Of a DNA stretch of 29,868 nt, positions 1 through 9,948 are shown one piece after another. How positions within the stretch are numbered: position 1 is the first letter of the stretch; each line of letters begins with the position of its first letter. The notes below the pieces were generated by a model. It was not told the DNA's origin. It did no database searches and saw only the letters and a list, made by a program, of their open reading frames with translations. The stretch is from NCBI GenBank assembly GCA_019649035.1, contig BMAT01001749.1, positions 65,105 through 94,972 of the forward strand, read 5' to 3'. The translations under genes were made by a program, and so were the position numbers. This DNA comes from Elysia marginata. Its lineage: Eukaryota > Mollusca > Gastropoda > Plakobranchidae.

Positions 1-44
1 CCACGGAGCGAGGCCTCTACCAACTGAGCTATCTAGGCCCCTCA
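1..44 (-). repeat. tRNA-like sequence cut by the window edge (probable SINE head)
   Basis: On the minus strand this reads as the 5' part of a tRNA, with a good A box (TAGCTCAGTTGG, 31-20). It does not fold as a functional tRNA. The D stem GCTC faces GAGG, so one pair is lost, and the anticodon loop lacks the invariant T33. A tRNA-derived SINE head or tRNA pseudogene fits better than a working gene. The B box would lie before position 1 and cannot be seen. Confidence 0.5.
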
Positions 45-514
45 TAATAGGTAAAATGCCCGTGATTTCGCGGGATCAAGATAAAAAAATAAGGTTATGC
101 TCACCATCAGTTATTCAAAATGTTCTCTTACGTTTGGTTTATTTTAAAATAGTATTTGTTTGTTCATTACCTCGATCTCTCCGCCTCCCTTTTCTCTTTC
201 GCTCCGTTTTCACGTCTCTAATTGTACTTTTCTCTCTCCCCTATCCTTTCTTTACTAATAATCTTCTAGGCGTACTGCTAGAATCTCTACCTATATCTGC
301 CCCGGCCTTCTTGCTCAGCGGTTTTACGTCAGACCTCTCTCCACAGTTCGCAAAGTAATTTTGTCTAGATCTTTTTTTACAACGTGAAAAAAAAGCATTC
401 AAGATACTAAAATATTTGCCAGGGCTAAATGAGGATATGTAATTACGTTGAAACCAGAAACGGACTTTACTTGATATTAAAGAGCAAACAGAAGTTTCGT
501 AATAAAAGAAAAAC

Positions 515-518
<4 letters not shown>
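45..518. other. Non-coding, partly pyrimidine-rich stretch
   Basis: This stretch holds no gene that I can recognise. The only open frame (56-358, plus) is a Leu/Phe/Ser-rich translation of CT-rich DNA at about 170-250, with no domain and no splice context. Confidence 0.5.

Positions 519-572
<54 letters not shown>
519..572. repeat. (TC)n microsatellite
   Basis: There are about 24 nearly uninterrupted TC dinucleotides, with one T insertion near the 3' end. Confidence 0.95.
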
Positions 573-573
<1 letters not shown>

Positions 574-1241
574 GAAGTACGAAAAAATATTTTTGCCTAC
601 TCCTTCGCTACCTTTACTACGTTTTTGCGAAAATGAGAAAGTTAAGAAGCTTGTCTGAACTCCTTAACTAATAAAGCCGCAAAGAAATGAGTGCTAAGGA
701 GCAGTATCGACATCGGCTATGTTGATGTTCCGTATTAGGTCTCATCCGTTTGCTACACCCTGTTTTTTTCGGAACTTTTTGCTTTGCCTCTATTTTTTGT
801 TGAAACAAATGAGAACTTTTTGGTTTTCTATTTACATGATCATCCTATGGGTCATGAAAGCAATTTAAGTTTTCTCGAAAAAAAAAAACATAACCGTTTC
901 GTATCCGGTGAAAATTAGAAAGTTTTCGAAATATTTAAGGGTTGATACGAGTAATTTTCTGAGTTCAAAATGTTGAAAAGATTGTCTAAATTTTGTAGAC
1001 GTATTTAAGTAAGTTCTCAAGAATTAAAATATAGCCAAAAGAAGGTTCCTCAAAAAAAAAATTAATGACAATCAACCCGTTTGGACCGACTGAAAGACAA
1101 ATAAATCTTAATGTAACGCAATGACGTCACATCAAAATTAAGTTTATTGAATTTTAAATTTTTTCTTGGAAAAGGTGTTCAATATACAACAAATCAAATC
1201 TTAAAAACCACAAGAAAGGTTTTAGTGAGTACGCCTCATCC
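573..1241. other. AT-rich stretch with no gene seen
   Basis: This is AT-rich DNA with many A and T runs. The only distinct element is a perfect palindromic TGACGTCA at 1122-1129, described separately. Confidence 0.5.
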
Positions 1242-1356
1242 TCAGCTGATTGGGCTGCCTGAAACTGGTCTGAGGAGCTTCTTTATTGAGTTAACATCGA
1301 CAATTTCCGCATCTCTGCTCTCTTTTAGCATTACCAGCCTGGACGCTATGACGTCA
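1122..1356. promoter_or_regulatory. Two perfect CRE-type palindromes (TGACGTCA)
   Basis: TGACGTCA, the consensus full-length cAMP response element bound by CREB/ATF bZIP factors, occurs at 1122-1129 and again at 1349-1356. They are 227 bp apart in CpG-poor DNA. The second lies inside a weak exon candidate. Function is unproven, and an 8-mer can occur by chance at this window size; the pairing is the only reason to list it. Confidence 0.2.
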
Positions 1357-1381
1357 GTTTCAATGATTAGCTCAAGATCGT
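1242..1381 (-). CDS. Weak candidate terminal exon, unknown protein
   Basis: On the minus strand an acceptor (TTTCTTGTAAGTCTCAG) is followed by a frame open for 45 codons and ending in TGA. Entry would be phase 1. The peptide begins DDLELIIETDVIASRL and is rich in charged and aliphatic residues, looking more protein-like than the opposite strand. An in-frame TAA just upstream means that it could only be read after splicing. The acceptor itself contains GTAAGT, so the same spot could instead be the donor of an exon further upstream that reads ...ALRKPRRLVS. I do not recognise a family. It may be chance. Confidence 0.2.
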
Positions 1382-2483
1382 CTGAGACTTACAAGAAACG
1401 AGTCTGCGTGGCTTGCGCAGGGCAATGTAATGCATGGCTTGGTTTGTCATAGGTCTCATTTCCAATGTTGACAAAACATAATTGTATGCTAGCTTTTTTT
1501 CAGATTTGTACAAGAGAATTTACGTAGGAGACCTCCGGTGTGTCTAGATCAAAATCTGTAAAAAGATCTATGTTGTCTTTGCTTTTAGCTAAAAAATTTT
1601 CGGCCCTAAAAGTACGGCGTTTAAGAAAAAAAGGAAGAAAAAAGCACAGGACGATGAAGGAGGGAAAAATACAATCAGTCTACACAATTGTGAGAAAAAC
1701 ACAGAATATGTGCTGTGCATCATAAACTTAAGATCACAAAAGCAACAAGTATTGAGTGATTGGGTTTTTGGTTTAAACGCCCACAAATTTTCATGCTGAA
1801 TTAATTTCTCTGCGCCATGCCATTTGGTCGCCACCAAAGTTTTGAAAAGGAAATGGAAAAAAGTGAGTAAAAGAGAGGTAAATAGACAGAAACAGAGAGA
1901 GAAGCAAAACTTCCCACATGATTGCTAAAGTGAAAGATATTCTATCCATGAAATTAGACAAATATTTTAAAGTTTACCAATACCTGAAAAGCTTACAAAA
2001 AAATTTCACGATTATACATTGAGATTAAATTAGTTTTCTGGCATCCATGACTTTCCTAAAAAAATAACGTAAGGAAAACTTCTCAAATTACTATTGAATA
2101 ATCAATACAACGAAAACGATGCGACAATATTATGTCCGCTGTTAAGTAAAAGAGTCTTAAAAATTATATGTCATTGCGTGAAAAAAGCTCCAATTGAAGT
2201 TTTGATTAAAAGGTTAATAATGCATGCCCTACTGAATATGAATGATTTACTTTCTTATGAGATAGGCGAGGTTGAAAATTATTTCACGAGCAAGTAAAGA
2301 AAGATTCGAATCGTATAGCTAGCACTACGGTGACTTTGTTTAATTATTTCAGGGCTGAGATTGATAAATCTGTTTCTAAACCAAGTAACACACTCGCTCA
2401 CAGTGACTGAACAGGCGGCACACAATCGGGTGCAAATGAAATCCCGTATGCGTTGTTTTGGTGCCTATTATATGACAGTACAA
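1382..2483. other. AT-rich stretch with no confident gene
   Basis: Short open frames at 1540-1725, 1589-1837 and 2094-2297 have biased Lys/Asn or Phe/Ser composition and no domains. An ATTAAA on the minus strand (2344-2339) lies about 140 nt after the stop of the exon candidate at 2484 and could be its poly(A) signal. Confidence 0.4.
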
Positions 2484-2720
2484 TCAGTCAGAGTACCGTC
2501 TTAAGGGACCAGGCTGATGATAATCTTTAACTGAGTTAGCTGGGGGGTCTGTTGTCGGGTCGGCATCTCCCCGCCTCTCGAGCCCCCAAACAATTGCAAT
2601 TTGCGAAAACCTGGGAGACTCATCCAAAGGCAAACAGGATGTGATCACATCGATCAGACCTCTGTAATTGTGAGAGATGGGCAGAACTTCTCGTTTCGAG
2701 GAGGCCGGCAGCGCTGGGCC
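2484..2720 (-). CDS. Candidate terminal exon of an unrecognised minus-strand gene
   Basis: This lies in a locally GC-rich block (about 2480-2950) within AT-rich DNA. A plausible acceptor (GCCTTCCTAGTCCTGACCAG, ending at 2721) opens a phase-0 frame of 78 codons ending in TGA at 2486-2484. The peptide starts GPALPASSKREVLPISHNY, and a hydrophobic central part (GLIDVITSC) precedes a polar, Pro-rich tail. Phase 0 matches the donor phase of the exon at 7869-7742, the next good candidate upstream, so the two could splice directly. No strong internal donor is visible, which fits a last exon, and ATTAAA follows at 2344-2339. Other acceptors upstream (for example at 2783) would give other phases. I recognise no family; the exon is inferred only from frame, splice signals and composition. 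Confidence 0.35.
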   Translation of the reverse strand, partial: GPALPASSKREVLPISHNYRGLIDVITSCLPLDESPRFSQIAIVWGLERRGDADPTTDPPANSVKDYHQPGPLRRYSD

Positions 2721-4530
2721 CTGGTCAGGACTAGGAAGGCATGAGCGAGAAAACGGAGGCTTTTCTGATTTTGGGAGAGGAAAGGGGGGACGGAGAACAT
2801 GGCCTGAGCATTCAAAAGGGGGAGGGGTGGGGAGCAGGAGGGACAACGCCTCTTAAGACTGATTGTTTCCCCAGGCCAAGGAGAGCGGAGTGTGAGCAAG
2901 CACGATAAGATCATTTCTATGGAAATGCGGAGAAGATAGACTCGAGGGAGTTAGCCCTCAGAAAACACACAAATAGAGCTAAAAGATGGTTTTCGCAGCA
3001 AGAATAAAAATTATTTTTTTTTTTACATGCAAATGAAAGAAATTATGTTATGAGTTACAAACGAAAATGGGCAACGTCTGAAAATTTGAGCGAAGTCTGA
3101 AAATTTGAGCGATGTCTGAAATATATAGACGCAAAATATGTAGATGTACTGTACTGATAATTTATATCGACGAAAATGCTCTCCTTCTAAAATGCAATAA
3201 AATACCTAGGTGTACATTATTTTATTAAAGAATGCGCTCAACAAAGAATTTGTAGGAACGTACACATTACAAAGCACTAAGCAGCTTTAAAAAACCATAC
3301 ACTGACGTAAAAATGACGAAAACTTGTTACTTACTTTATTCAAATGTAAAACAAATGTAAAGCAGGTGTGTGTATAATCAGAAAATATTATCAAATTCAA
3401 TTAATTTTCCTGCAAATGTTAAAAAAGTTACAATTTTGTTTGAAAAAAAATGTTAAAAGCTGCAAAACAATTAAGATACCGTAATCTTGAAACATAAGTT
3501 AGTCGTGAACATCCTGCTTCTAATAAAATCGTTAGGACCTCAACTTTACCGCTAAGGCGTTTTGTTAACTGAACGCCTGTAGACAAATTAACGGTCTATT
3601 AACTCGTTTGAATGATATTTTGAATTGTAAAGCGTGAAATGGTTGTGATGAAACGCACACAGTGCCGACCGACCCTAGGATAAAAAATAATCAAAGGCAG
3701 AAAATAAAACAGGAGAAAAAAAGAGTAATGGTAAAGCGTGTTTAATGATTTCAAAATGATGTTTATCTTTACCGTGGGTAGATTATCTGGCGGAACATGA
3801 TTGTCTTTGATAAGATTTCCCTTCATACTTTTTCTTTCCAATGTCATTAATAGAATGATATTAAATCCAATGGTCCATGACAACGTTTAACGAAAATTCG
3901 CCCTTGATCAATTTGTAGGAATTCTAGATTAATAAGCTTTAAATCACTCGTCCATTATTGAAGCATTACACGTCAAACTCCCCTTTATTGGCTTGATCAC
4001 ATAATGTTGAAAAAAAGAACATTACCAAATCAACGCAACCTTAACCAAAAATGCCCCTTTGATCTCACAGATTAAACTTACTCATCATCAACGCCGATAG
4101 AGGATACAGCGGGAAGATAGGAAACCTCTAAAGCTCATTGAATGCAAAAAAAGTACAAACGAATACTTTGAAAATCTATGAAAGAGAGAACAAGAAAAAA
4201 TGAGATAGATATTTGTCTAGCTCATATCTCTGCAATTTCTTCTCAACAATTCGAATTAGCATTTCAATGCCGTCTATAAATCTGATACAATGAGAAAACT
4301 GCCTTGCAGCAAATCAAAACATTTGCCACTCAGGTATTTAATAGTAATACACTAGGTTTAAAGAAGTGTCGGAAAAGTCCGTTTTTACTTTTACATTTTG
4401 AGAACTGTAGTGGTAACAATTTACTCCGATCGGCAACTTTGCTATCGCCTACGTGATTGGCGAGTTAATAAGCACACATAGTGATAAAAAATTGCAGCAT
4501 GAGAGATAGAAACAGCCACAGCAAATGAAG
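2721..4530. other. GC-rich flank, then AT-rich DNA with no gene seen
   Basis: 2721-2950 is purine-rich on the plus strand and relatively GC-rich, continuing the block around the exon candidate. Beyond it the DNA is AT-rich, with scattered stops in all frames. The only structure noted is a short 19-bp tandem repeat at 3076-3121. A 94-codon open frame at 3883-3599 (minus) has no recognisable features. Confidence 0.4.
3076..3121. repeat. 19-bp tandem repeat, about 2.4 copies
   Basis: The unit GTCTGAAAATTTGAGCGAA is repeated at 3076 and 3095 (one mismatch). A third, partial copy begins at 3114 and decays into AT-rich sequence. Confidence 0.9.
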
Positions 4531-4539
4531 TCAGATAAA

Positions 4540-4655
4540 CAAAGGGAGAGACACAAAGAGAGGATGAAAGGGAGAAAGAAAGAAATAAAAAGACAAAGAG
4601 GTGAGAGAGAGAGAGAGAGAGAGAGAAAGAAGCAGAGACACAGAGAGAGAGAGAC
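4540..4655. repeat. Purine-rich tract with (GA)n microsatellite
   Basis: About 115 bp is almost all purine on the plus strand. Its core is an uninterrupted (GA)n at roughly 4602-4626, followed by degenerate AGAGACA units. Confidence 0.9.
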
Positions 4656-4753
4656 GCATGGTAAAATATAACTTAGGCGATGTAGCTATCGGAGGAATTG
4701 GGGAACGTTTTCATACTTCTCACAATAAAGAAATTTTCGTCACGAGGAGATAA

Positions 4754-4978
4754 ACATCAAGTGTTTTTGATATCATTGAACACAATCCTGTTCTCGATCT
4801 ACTGAGAACAATCCCAGACGAAGAGCTTACAATCGGATATCTCTTGAAAAGCACAAGAAGTTTGATGGATTTTCCTAGTTTACAAAAAGCCCATCACTCA
4901 CCGCTCATTCTGAACATCATAGAGTCAGGGTGTTGTTTGCAAGACTTAGAAAAAGCACCTAGAAATCGAAGAGTTTAA
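4754..4978 (+). CDS. Open segment without ATG near its start; possible exon or relic
   Basis: An in-frame TAA at 4751-4753 is followed by 74 open codons and a TAA at 4976. The peptide (SVFDIIEHNPVLDLLRTIPD and onward) has a balanced, protein-like composition unusual for this AT-rich region, with Leu/Ile spacing that suggests helices. The first ATG is at codon 38, so it is not a simple ORF. A possible internal acceptor (GATCTACTGAG) would make it a phase-2 exon. The opposite strand also carries a splice-like 57-nt block (4961-4905; GATTTCTAG acceptor, GTGAGT donor), and both cannot be real coding exons. No family recognised. Confidence 0.22.
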   Translation, partial: TSSVFDIIEHNPVLDLLRTIPDEELTIGYLLKSTRSLMDFPSLQKAHHSPLILNIIESGCCLQDLEKAPRNRRV

Positions 4979-5460
4979 CATCTAGATTTTGCCTCAGCAG
5001 GTTGCGTCGACTCGGAGTCTCTTACTAAATTGATTTAAAAGCATCAAGCAAAATCAAAATCTGAACAGAATATAGTTTATTACGCCAGTCTAGAGTAACT
5101 CTGAAGAACAAAGGGGAGCAGCAGAAAAGGTAGGATCCCTGCACGGGTGAATGAATGCGAATGTCAAAATTATGTACGCAGAAATAAACAAATATCACAA
5201 GTTTTATTTGAAGATAATTCAATACAAAAGATTTTTTTTTAAATATATTCATACCGTCTGATACTGTCATCTTAGAGGGAAAAAACAGAACCTATTTTTA
5301 ACCACTGTTAACGAGTGCGGTTCTTGTCACATAATTATATATACTATAAGTAGCAACTCCCCATAAGATAAAACAGGGTGGTTGCTATCCAATGTGACAA
5401 TACTCCAGGCTTAGTGGAGGCTTTACGAATAAACGGTTATGAGAAAATATCCCCACAATG
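4979..5460. other. No gene seen
   Basis: This AT-rich flank of the 42-bp minisatellite has no recognisable gene. The 81-codon open frame at 5270-5025 (minus) is rich in Phe, Ile, Val and Cys and has no supporting signal. Confidence 0.4.
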
Positions 5461-5906
5461 ACACCCCACAATGGAGCAATGACACGTTTTATACATCCAG
5501 ACACCCCACAATGTGGCAATGATACACGTTGTATATATCCAGCTACCCCACAATGTAGAAATGACATATGTTTTATCCAGACACCGCACAATGTAGTAAT
5601 GGCACACGTTTTATATATCCAGTCACTGCACAATGTAGCAATGACACACGTTTTATATATCCAGACACCGCACAATATAGCGATGGCACACGTTTTATAT
5701 ATCCAGACACCCCCGATGTAGCAATGACACACGTTTTATATATCCAGACATCCCCGATGTAGCAACGACACACGTTTTATATATCCAGACACTGCACAAT
5801 GTAGCAATGACACACGTTTTATATATCCAGACACCGCACAATATAGCAATGGCACACGTTTTATATATCCAGACACCGCACAATGTAGCAATGACACACG
5901 TTTTAT
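5461..5906. repeat. 42-bp minisatellite, about 10.8 copies
   Basis: Copies begin at 5461, 5501, 5543, 5581, 5623, 5665, 5707, 5748, 5789, 5831 and 5873 (the last partial). Most are 41-42 bp, and two early ones are 40 and 38 bp. A typical copy runs from ACACCGCACAATGTAGCAAT to the end TTTTATATATCCAG. Because 42 is a multiple of three, open frames persist on both strands (5385-5937); these are artefacts of periodicity, not genes. Variant copies recur in order (5623/5665 resemble 5789/5831), indicating multi-unit duplication. Confidence 0.97.
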
Positions 5907-7741
5907 TTAAAAGCCAACCAATCGAAATATAGAACATGGAAACCCTAAAGACGTCTATCCAATTAAGTTCGATAACCCAAGGGAGACTCTTAAAATCTAT
6001 TAAAAGATATCGGAAATTTCATTTTAAAAAGATTTAAAGATGTCCGTTCGGCATTCTCAATTCGTTTCTTAAGAGATATTTTCGGTATCCACGATTGGCA
6101 ACTTTATACTGTAGGTACTATCAATGTTTGGAAAAATAGATGTATTAAAAGATATTTTAGATTTAAATAAGTTTGGGAACTTGAAAATCTCTGTATCAAA
6201 AGCTTTTGTGAATCCCCTAAGGCATCTTTTCACGATAACTTAAGATCAAATTTAGATCTAGTTTATTTATCCACAAATGGCACAGGAAGAGAAAATATAT
6301 CAAATTCCCTTAGTATCCCAGCCTGCCCCAAATTTAATAACTCAAAATGGCGTTAAAAAGAACAAAATCAGATGATCATCAGTATAACATCTCGTGTTAC
6401 TATACATGTAGAAACGAGTATTTGTCTTAATAACATTTCAACCTACACTAACCATTACAGTCGGTCGAATTCATCTCAGCGAACGCGCTATAAAGTAAGT
6501 GAGTCATCATTTTGTTGCAGAGACATAATTTGAGACTCGATTCCTTGACAAACTGTCTTGATGGAAATTCTTGTCTTGTTTGTTTCAAATGCGACTGTTT
6601 GAAGTTTTTTTAATTGATATGCAGGCCTTCTCTTGTTTAAAAATATTTTTGTTTTTATATTTTCAAGTTCTCAAGAGCGAAAGTTTTTCACAGAGTTCAT
6701 TAAAATGCTACTGTGGAACTGATTTTTAGATGTGCGGAAAAAGCGATTGTTCACACAATAAATATAATACTTTTTTAATGTACAGAACCTTTTCGAAGCT
6801 AAAACTCTTTAATTACCACTGGTAGAACACAACATGTAATTTCATTTCCGCATCGATATTTTAATGTAGAGGATAACAATAATACATAAATAAGTCCATT
6901 ATACTCCATGTTTATGAGTTTGAGTTCTAAACAACAATAGTTCTGACCTAAATTTAACTATAGATTCGTGCAGAATTGTGAATAAAAAGGGGTCTAAGAG
7001 AGTTTTGTTTAAGCTTTATAAAATTTGTTCCTATCACACCACACAAAGGAGTGCGAAAACTCCAAGAGGGAACATGTAAGAATTTGGTGTTTCCGAAGCT
7101 GGGACGAGCATTTAGGTCAGAACCATTAATTTTTTAGATTAGATAACTTGTATGTTCCAGAGCGCAAGCAAATTTCTATGTCACACTAGAAGCTCAAAAA
7201 GTTCGATAGTACAATTTATTAAGCAATTATGTTATTTTGCTTTTAGACCAAATCAAATATTTAAAATTCAATTAAGGATGGAAATTCCCAGGTCACAATT
7301 GATTTCGAACAGCATTAATGCCCACAGTGCCGTCAGAAAAATAGTAAACTTTTCTATGTTTATAATTGGTTACATTTAAGAAACGTCAGCACTCTCGATC
7401 TCCTGCGGAAAAAAATTAACAGTGGTCTTGTTCTACGAATCGACCCAGCGTTAAAATACCGTAAAACTAATCTTCAACTACTCCTGATGGGTTAATTGTT
7501 TATTGCGTAATATGAAGTTTTCCTATTCAGACGGTGGGCGCTCCAGAAAGGGTGGAGACGAATTCTTTTGTGCAATCAGGCAATCTGGCTCTTATTTATG
7601 AAGAATAGCATTGATGCCTTGGATGAAAGAGTTCTTTATGCAGTGCCCGCCATCTTGATTGAAAAACCATAATATAGTAAGCAATGTGCAATCAACCCTT
7701 TATCCTCAGAGAAATTAAAGTGCCTTGTTTGTGCTACTCAC
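5907..7741. other. AT-rich DNA, possible intron, no gene seen
   Basis: No coding segment is convincing here. A 34-nt plus-strand block at about 6461-6494, between a good acceptor (CTAACCATTACAG) and GTAAGT, could be a microexon but has no partner. If the minus-strand exon model is right, this lies in the intron between 7742 and 2720. Confidence 0.35.
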
Positions 7742-7869
7742 CCCGATGCCATGGGCGGACAAGGATGAGGGAATATCCAGACTAGGATCGTCTGCAGGGA
7801 CCAGGTGAGAGTTCCAACCAACTTTAATCTGAAGTCTGCAGAACGTGAGGATTTTACCGTTCGTTACGT
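7742..7869 (-). CDS. Internal exon of an unrecognised minus-strand gene
   Basis: This 128-nt block has textbook splice sites on the minus strand: acceptor TTTTATTTTTTCCCAG at its 5' end and donor GGG|GTGAGT at its 3' end. Of the three frames only phase-1 entry stays open; the other two meet TAA at once or after a few codons. It encodes VTNGKILTFCRLQIKVGWNS and onward through DDPSLDIPSS to SAHGIG, and exits in phase 0. The exon at 12714-12649 exits in phase 1 with an A, which joined to AC here makes an Asn codon. The candidate last exon at 2720 needs phase 0. No domain is recognised. I trust the exon more than the gene model around it. Confidence 0.6.
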
Positions 7870-8363
7870 CTGGGAAAAAATAAAAGCACATTATGTTACT
7901 CCTTTGTTGTCTTAGAAACATAATTTTCAACCATTGCCAATACTTGGTAAATCGTCAGATGAAAGGTAAACGGCAACGCTAGTGGCTACTGAAACATTCA
8001 TCAGTGCTAAACTATCTTATAATATTACAAATTCTAAACTTTGAAATTTCAAATTATGTTAGGGACAGACATCTTTTCTAAAGTATGCATTTATATAACC
8101 ATCAACATTGCTAGTCACAATTGTTTTCTTTTTTCTTACCTTCTTCTCTTTTGATTGCAATAACAAAACTAACAACGACAACAGCAGAAACAAAAATAGC
8201 TACAAAGCTGCTGCCAGTGCTTTAAATTTTTAATAACGGTAATATTTGCTCCTATTATTTCTCTTGCAGCTACTAGGACAAAACTACTACTGCTTTATCT
8301 GATCGTACTGGTTGAGATAATAACATTATTGATAGTAAATTAAGAAAAAAAACATTTCACTCA
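7870..8363. other. AT-rich DNA, no gene seen
   Basis: This is probably intronic if the exons at 12714-12649 and 7869-7742 are joined. It carries the polypyrimidine acceptor of the latter exon and otherwise shows no features. Confidence 0.4.
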
Positions 8364-8376
8364 TCAACAATGTGGA

Positions 8377-8618
8377 TGGTTGGTTGTTTGAATTTTCAAT
8401 TTTCAATTGTGACGTAAGGAGCGCTTGCGTACACCACACGCAGTCACATTATCCTGACACCGGGCCGACCAGACTTGACACTAAATACATAATGCCAGGC
8501 ACTAGGCATATCAGCTGCTAATACCAACTTTAAAGTCCTTGGTTTGACTCGGCCGGGGATCGAACCACGAACCTCCCGATCTCTGAGCGAGTGTCTTACC
8601 GCTAGACCACAGAGCCGG
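8377..8618 (-). mobile_element. Full-length tRNA-derived SINE with 13-bp target-site duplications
   Basis: A 242-bp element is flanked by TCAACAATGTGGA at 8364-8376 and 8619-8631, a perfect target-site duplication that marks LINE-machinery retrotransposition. Read on the minus strand it starts with a tRNA-like head containing an A box (TGGTCTAGCGG) and a B box (GGTTCGATCCC), the internal RNA polymerase III promoter. A central body follows, including CAGGATAATGTGACTGCG, and then a short tail of repeated ATTGAAA-type units. The central motif resembles conserved cores of invertebrate SINE superfamilies such as MetaSINEs; that assignment is from memory and not verified. Head, body, tail and duplication are all intact, so the copy is relatively young. 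It sits in the putative intron between the exons at 12649 and 7869. Confidence 0.88.
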
Positions 8619-8631
8619 TCAACAATGTGGA

Positions 8632-9447
8632 AGACCTTTCACTTCCTTTGTTCAAGTTTCTTTTTAATCTTTTACGTAAAAAATAGTATTTCAAAGTGCA
8701 GCTTATAAATATAGCCACAACAAACCAGTGTCGAGTTGCAAAGCCAAACATAAAGTTTGAAGTTAAACGGTCTTGTTTTAGAAATATGATTATTTGTTGA
8801 ATTTAACTCTTCATTTCATCGCCAAAAATAAGTTTGATCAGGAAATGCTCAGAGATTAGGTTTCCTACATAACGATTTTTTGTTTCCACATCTACACCAA
8901 CTGTTGAGCAATACAATATTTATAAATAAATAACTCCACTTTGCTTCCTGGCTAGGCATAACGCTTTGATAAAAATTGTTTAAGATGGGTACCTGTAAAA
9001 CGCACGCAAAATGTTCTAATTGTAGGAGTTTAAGGTAGTGCGAGTGGTTCAGAGGGTTTTGAAGAGCCTTTCCTTTAGTCTTTCACAGATGCAGTTTTTT
9101 GGTTTAGTTAATCTTTTTAAAAAAGAAAAACACGGCTATTGGCAGGGCTGTTCAACTTTTCTAGTACATGCCATGTTCCATTGTAGCTAGTTTTCGCACC
9201 AGCGTCTTCTTTTCTATCATTGTTACGTCTCACTTGATTGTGATCGTGACTGGGCTCAATATGATTCTACTTTTTTCACGTTACCTTTTTTTGAGCTGAC
9301 CTATATCACATCATATCATATTATTACAAAGGCCAAATAAGATTATTATCTTTTAAACGCCCGACAAAATGATATAAACTAAAATCATCAAAACTGTATT
9401 CAAGAGACATCAATTCACTATTATAGAAACAAAAATCAATCAAAATC
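8632..9447. other. AT-rich DNA, no gene seen
   Basis: No open frame, RNA gene or repeat is recognisable between the minus-strand SINE and the LINE relic. Confidence 0.4.
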
Positions 9448-9948
9448 TTATTTAAGAAACAACAAATCACGATTTACATCATTTTTAAATATATTTAACG
9501 ATGGTGCATTTTTAGTCTTATATTGTAAGTTATTCCAAATTTTTTAAGCTCTCTGGATAAACCAATGATATCTGATGTTTGTTTTACACCTACTCATAAA
9601 AATTGTTCGTGTTGGTAGGGCGGTTGACCGCTATCTGAGAGGTCCCGAGTTCGATCCCCAGTCCGGGCTAAATTTTTTTTGCTCCCCTGTGCCCACCCAG
9701 CAATTGATGGGTAGCTAGGTCTCTTAAGACTCGGCGAAAGTAAAGTTGTTCCTTGCTCCCCTACGCTCGTGTCGAGTATGGGACTACCTTTACCTTTACC
9801 TATAAAAATTGTTAAATCACCCCTTCTTGTAAATCTAATGTTAAAACAGGTTAAAAAAATCTGATGCCTTCAAGTTATAATGTTGGTGAACAATTTTATA
9901 CAACTGAATTAGATCGCCTCCCATTCGTCTATATATCAGTCTACATTT
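9448..9948 (-). pseudogene. Decayed 3' end of a non-LTR retrotransposon (LINE), split by a SINE
   Basis: Conceptual translation of the minus strand gives YRRMGGDLIQLYKIVH at about 9933-9886. It then gives IWNNLQYKTKNAPSLNIFK and LLFLK followed by a stop at 9450-9448. These match the end of LINE-type reverse transcriptase ORFs: a Y-R-R-x-x-G-D-L-I-x-x-Y-K-I motif, then a W-N-x-L-P-x-A-x-S-L-x-x-F-K motif just before the stop. Several stops and frameshifts lie between them, so the copy is dead. A plus-strand SINE at 9608-9801 interrupts it, and removing one duplicate of the target site reconnects the flanks. CR1-, L2- or Jockey-type clades share this ending; the clade cannot be assigned. Confidence 0.65.
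9608..9801 (+). mobile_element. tRNA-derived SINE with 12-bp target-site duplications, nested in a LINE
   Basis: A 194-bp insertion is flanked by ATAAAAATTGTT at 9596-9607 and 9802-9813. It begins within a tRNA-like head (TTGGTAGGGCGG, with the upstream part of the A box missing) and has a good B box (GAGTTCGATCCCC). A unique body follows, and the tail is TACCTTTACCTTTACC. The missing acceptor-stem part suggests slight 5' truncation at insertion. It differs in body and tail from the SINE at 8377-8618, so at least two SINE families are present. It inserted after the host LINE had arrived. Confidence 0.85.

Noticed and set aside
1..44. Functional tRNA gene on the minus strand
   Set aside because: A D-stem mismatch and absence of T33 make a working tRNA unlikely; the 3' half is outside the window.
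519..572. CRISPR array or other prokaryotic repeat system
   Set aside because: None of the repeats in the window has unique spacers; all are head-to-tail satellites in a eukaryotic context.
5385..5937. Five overlapping open frames of 64-115 codons on both strands with Cys/Tyr/Ile repeats
   Set aside because: They are translations of the 42-bp minisatellite; a period divisible by three keeps frames open regardless of coding.
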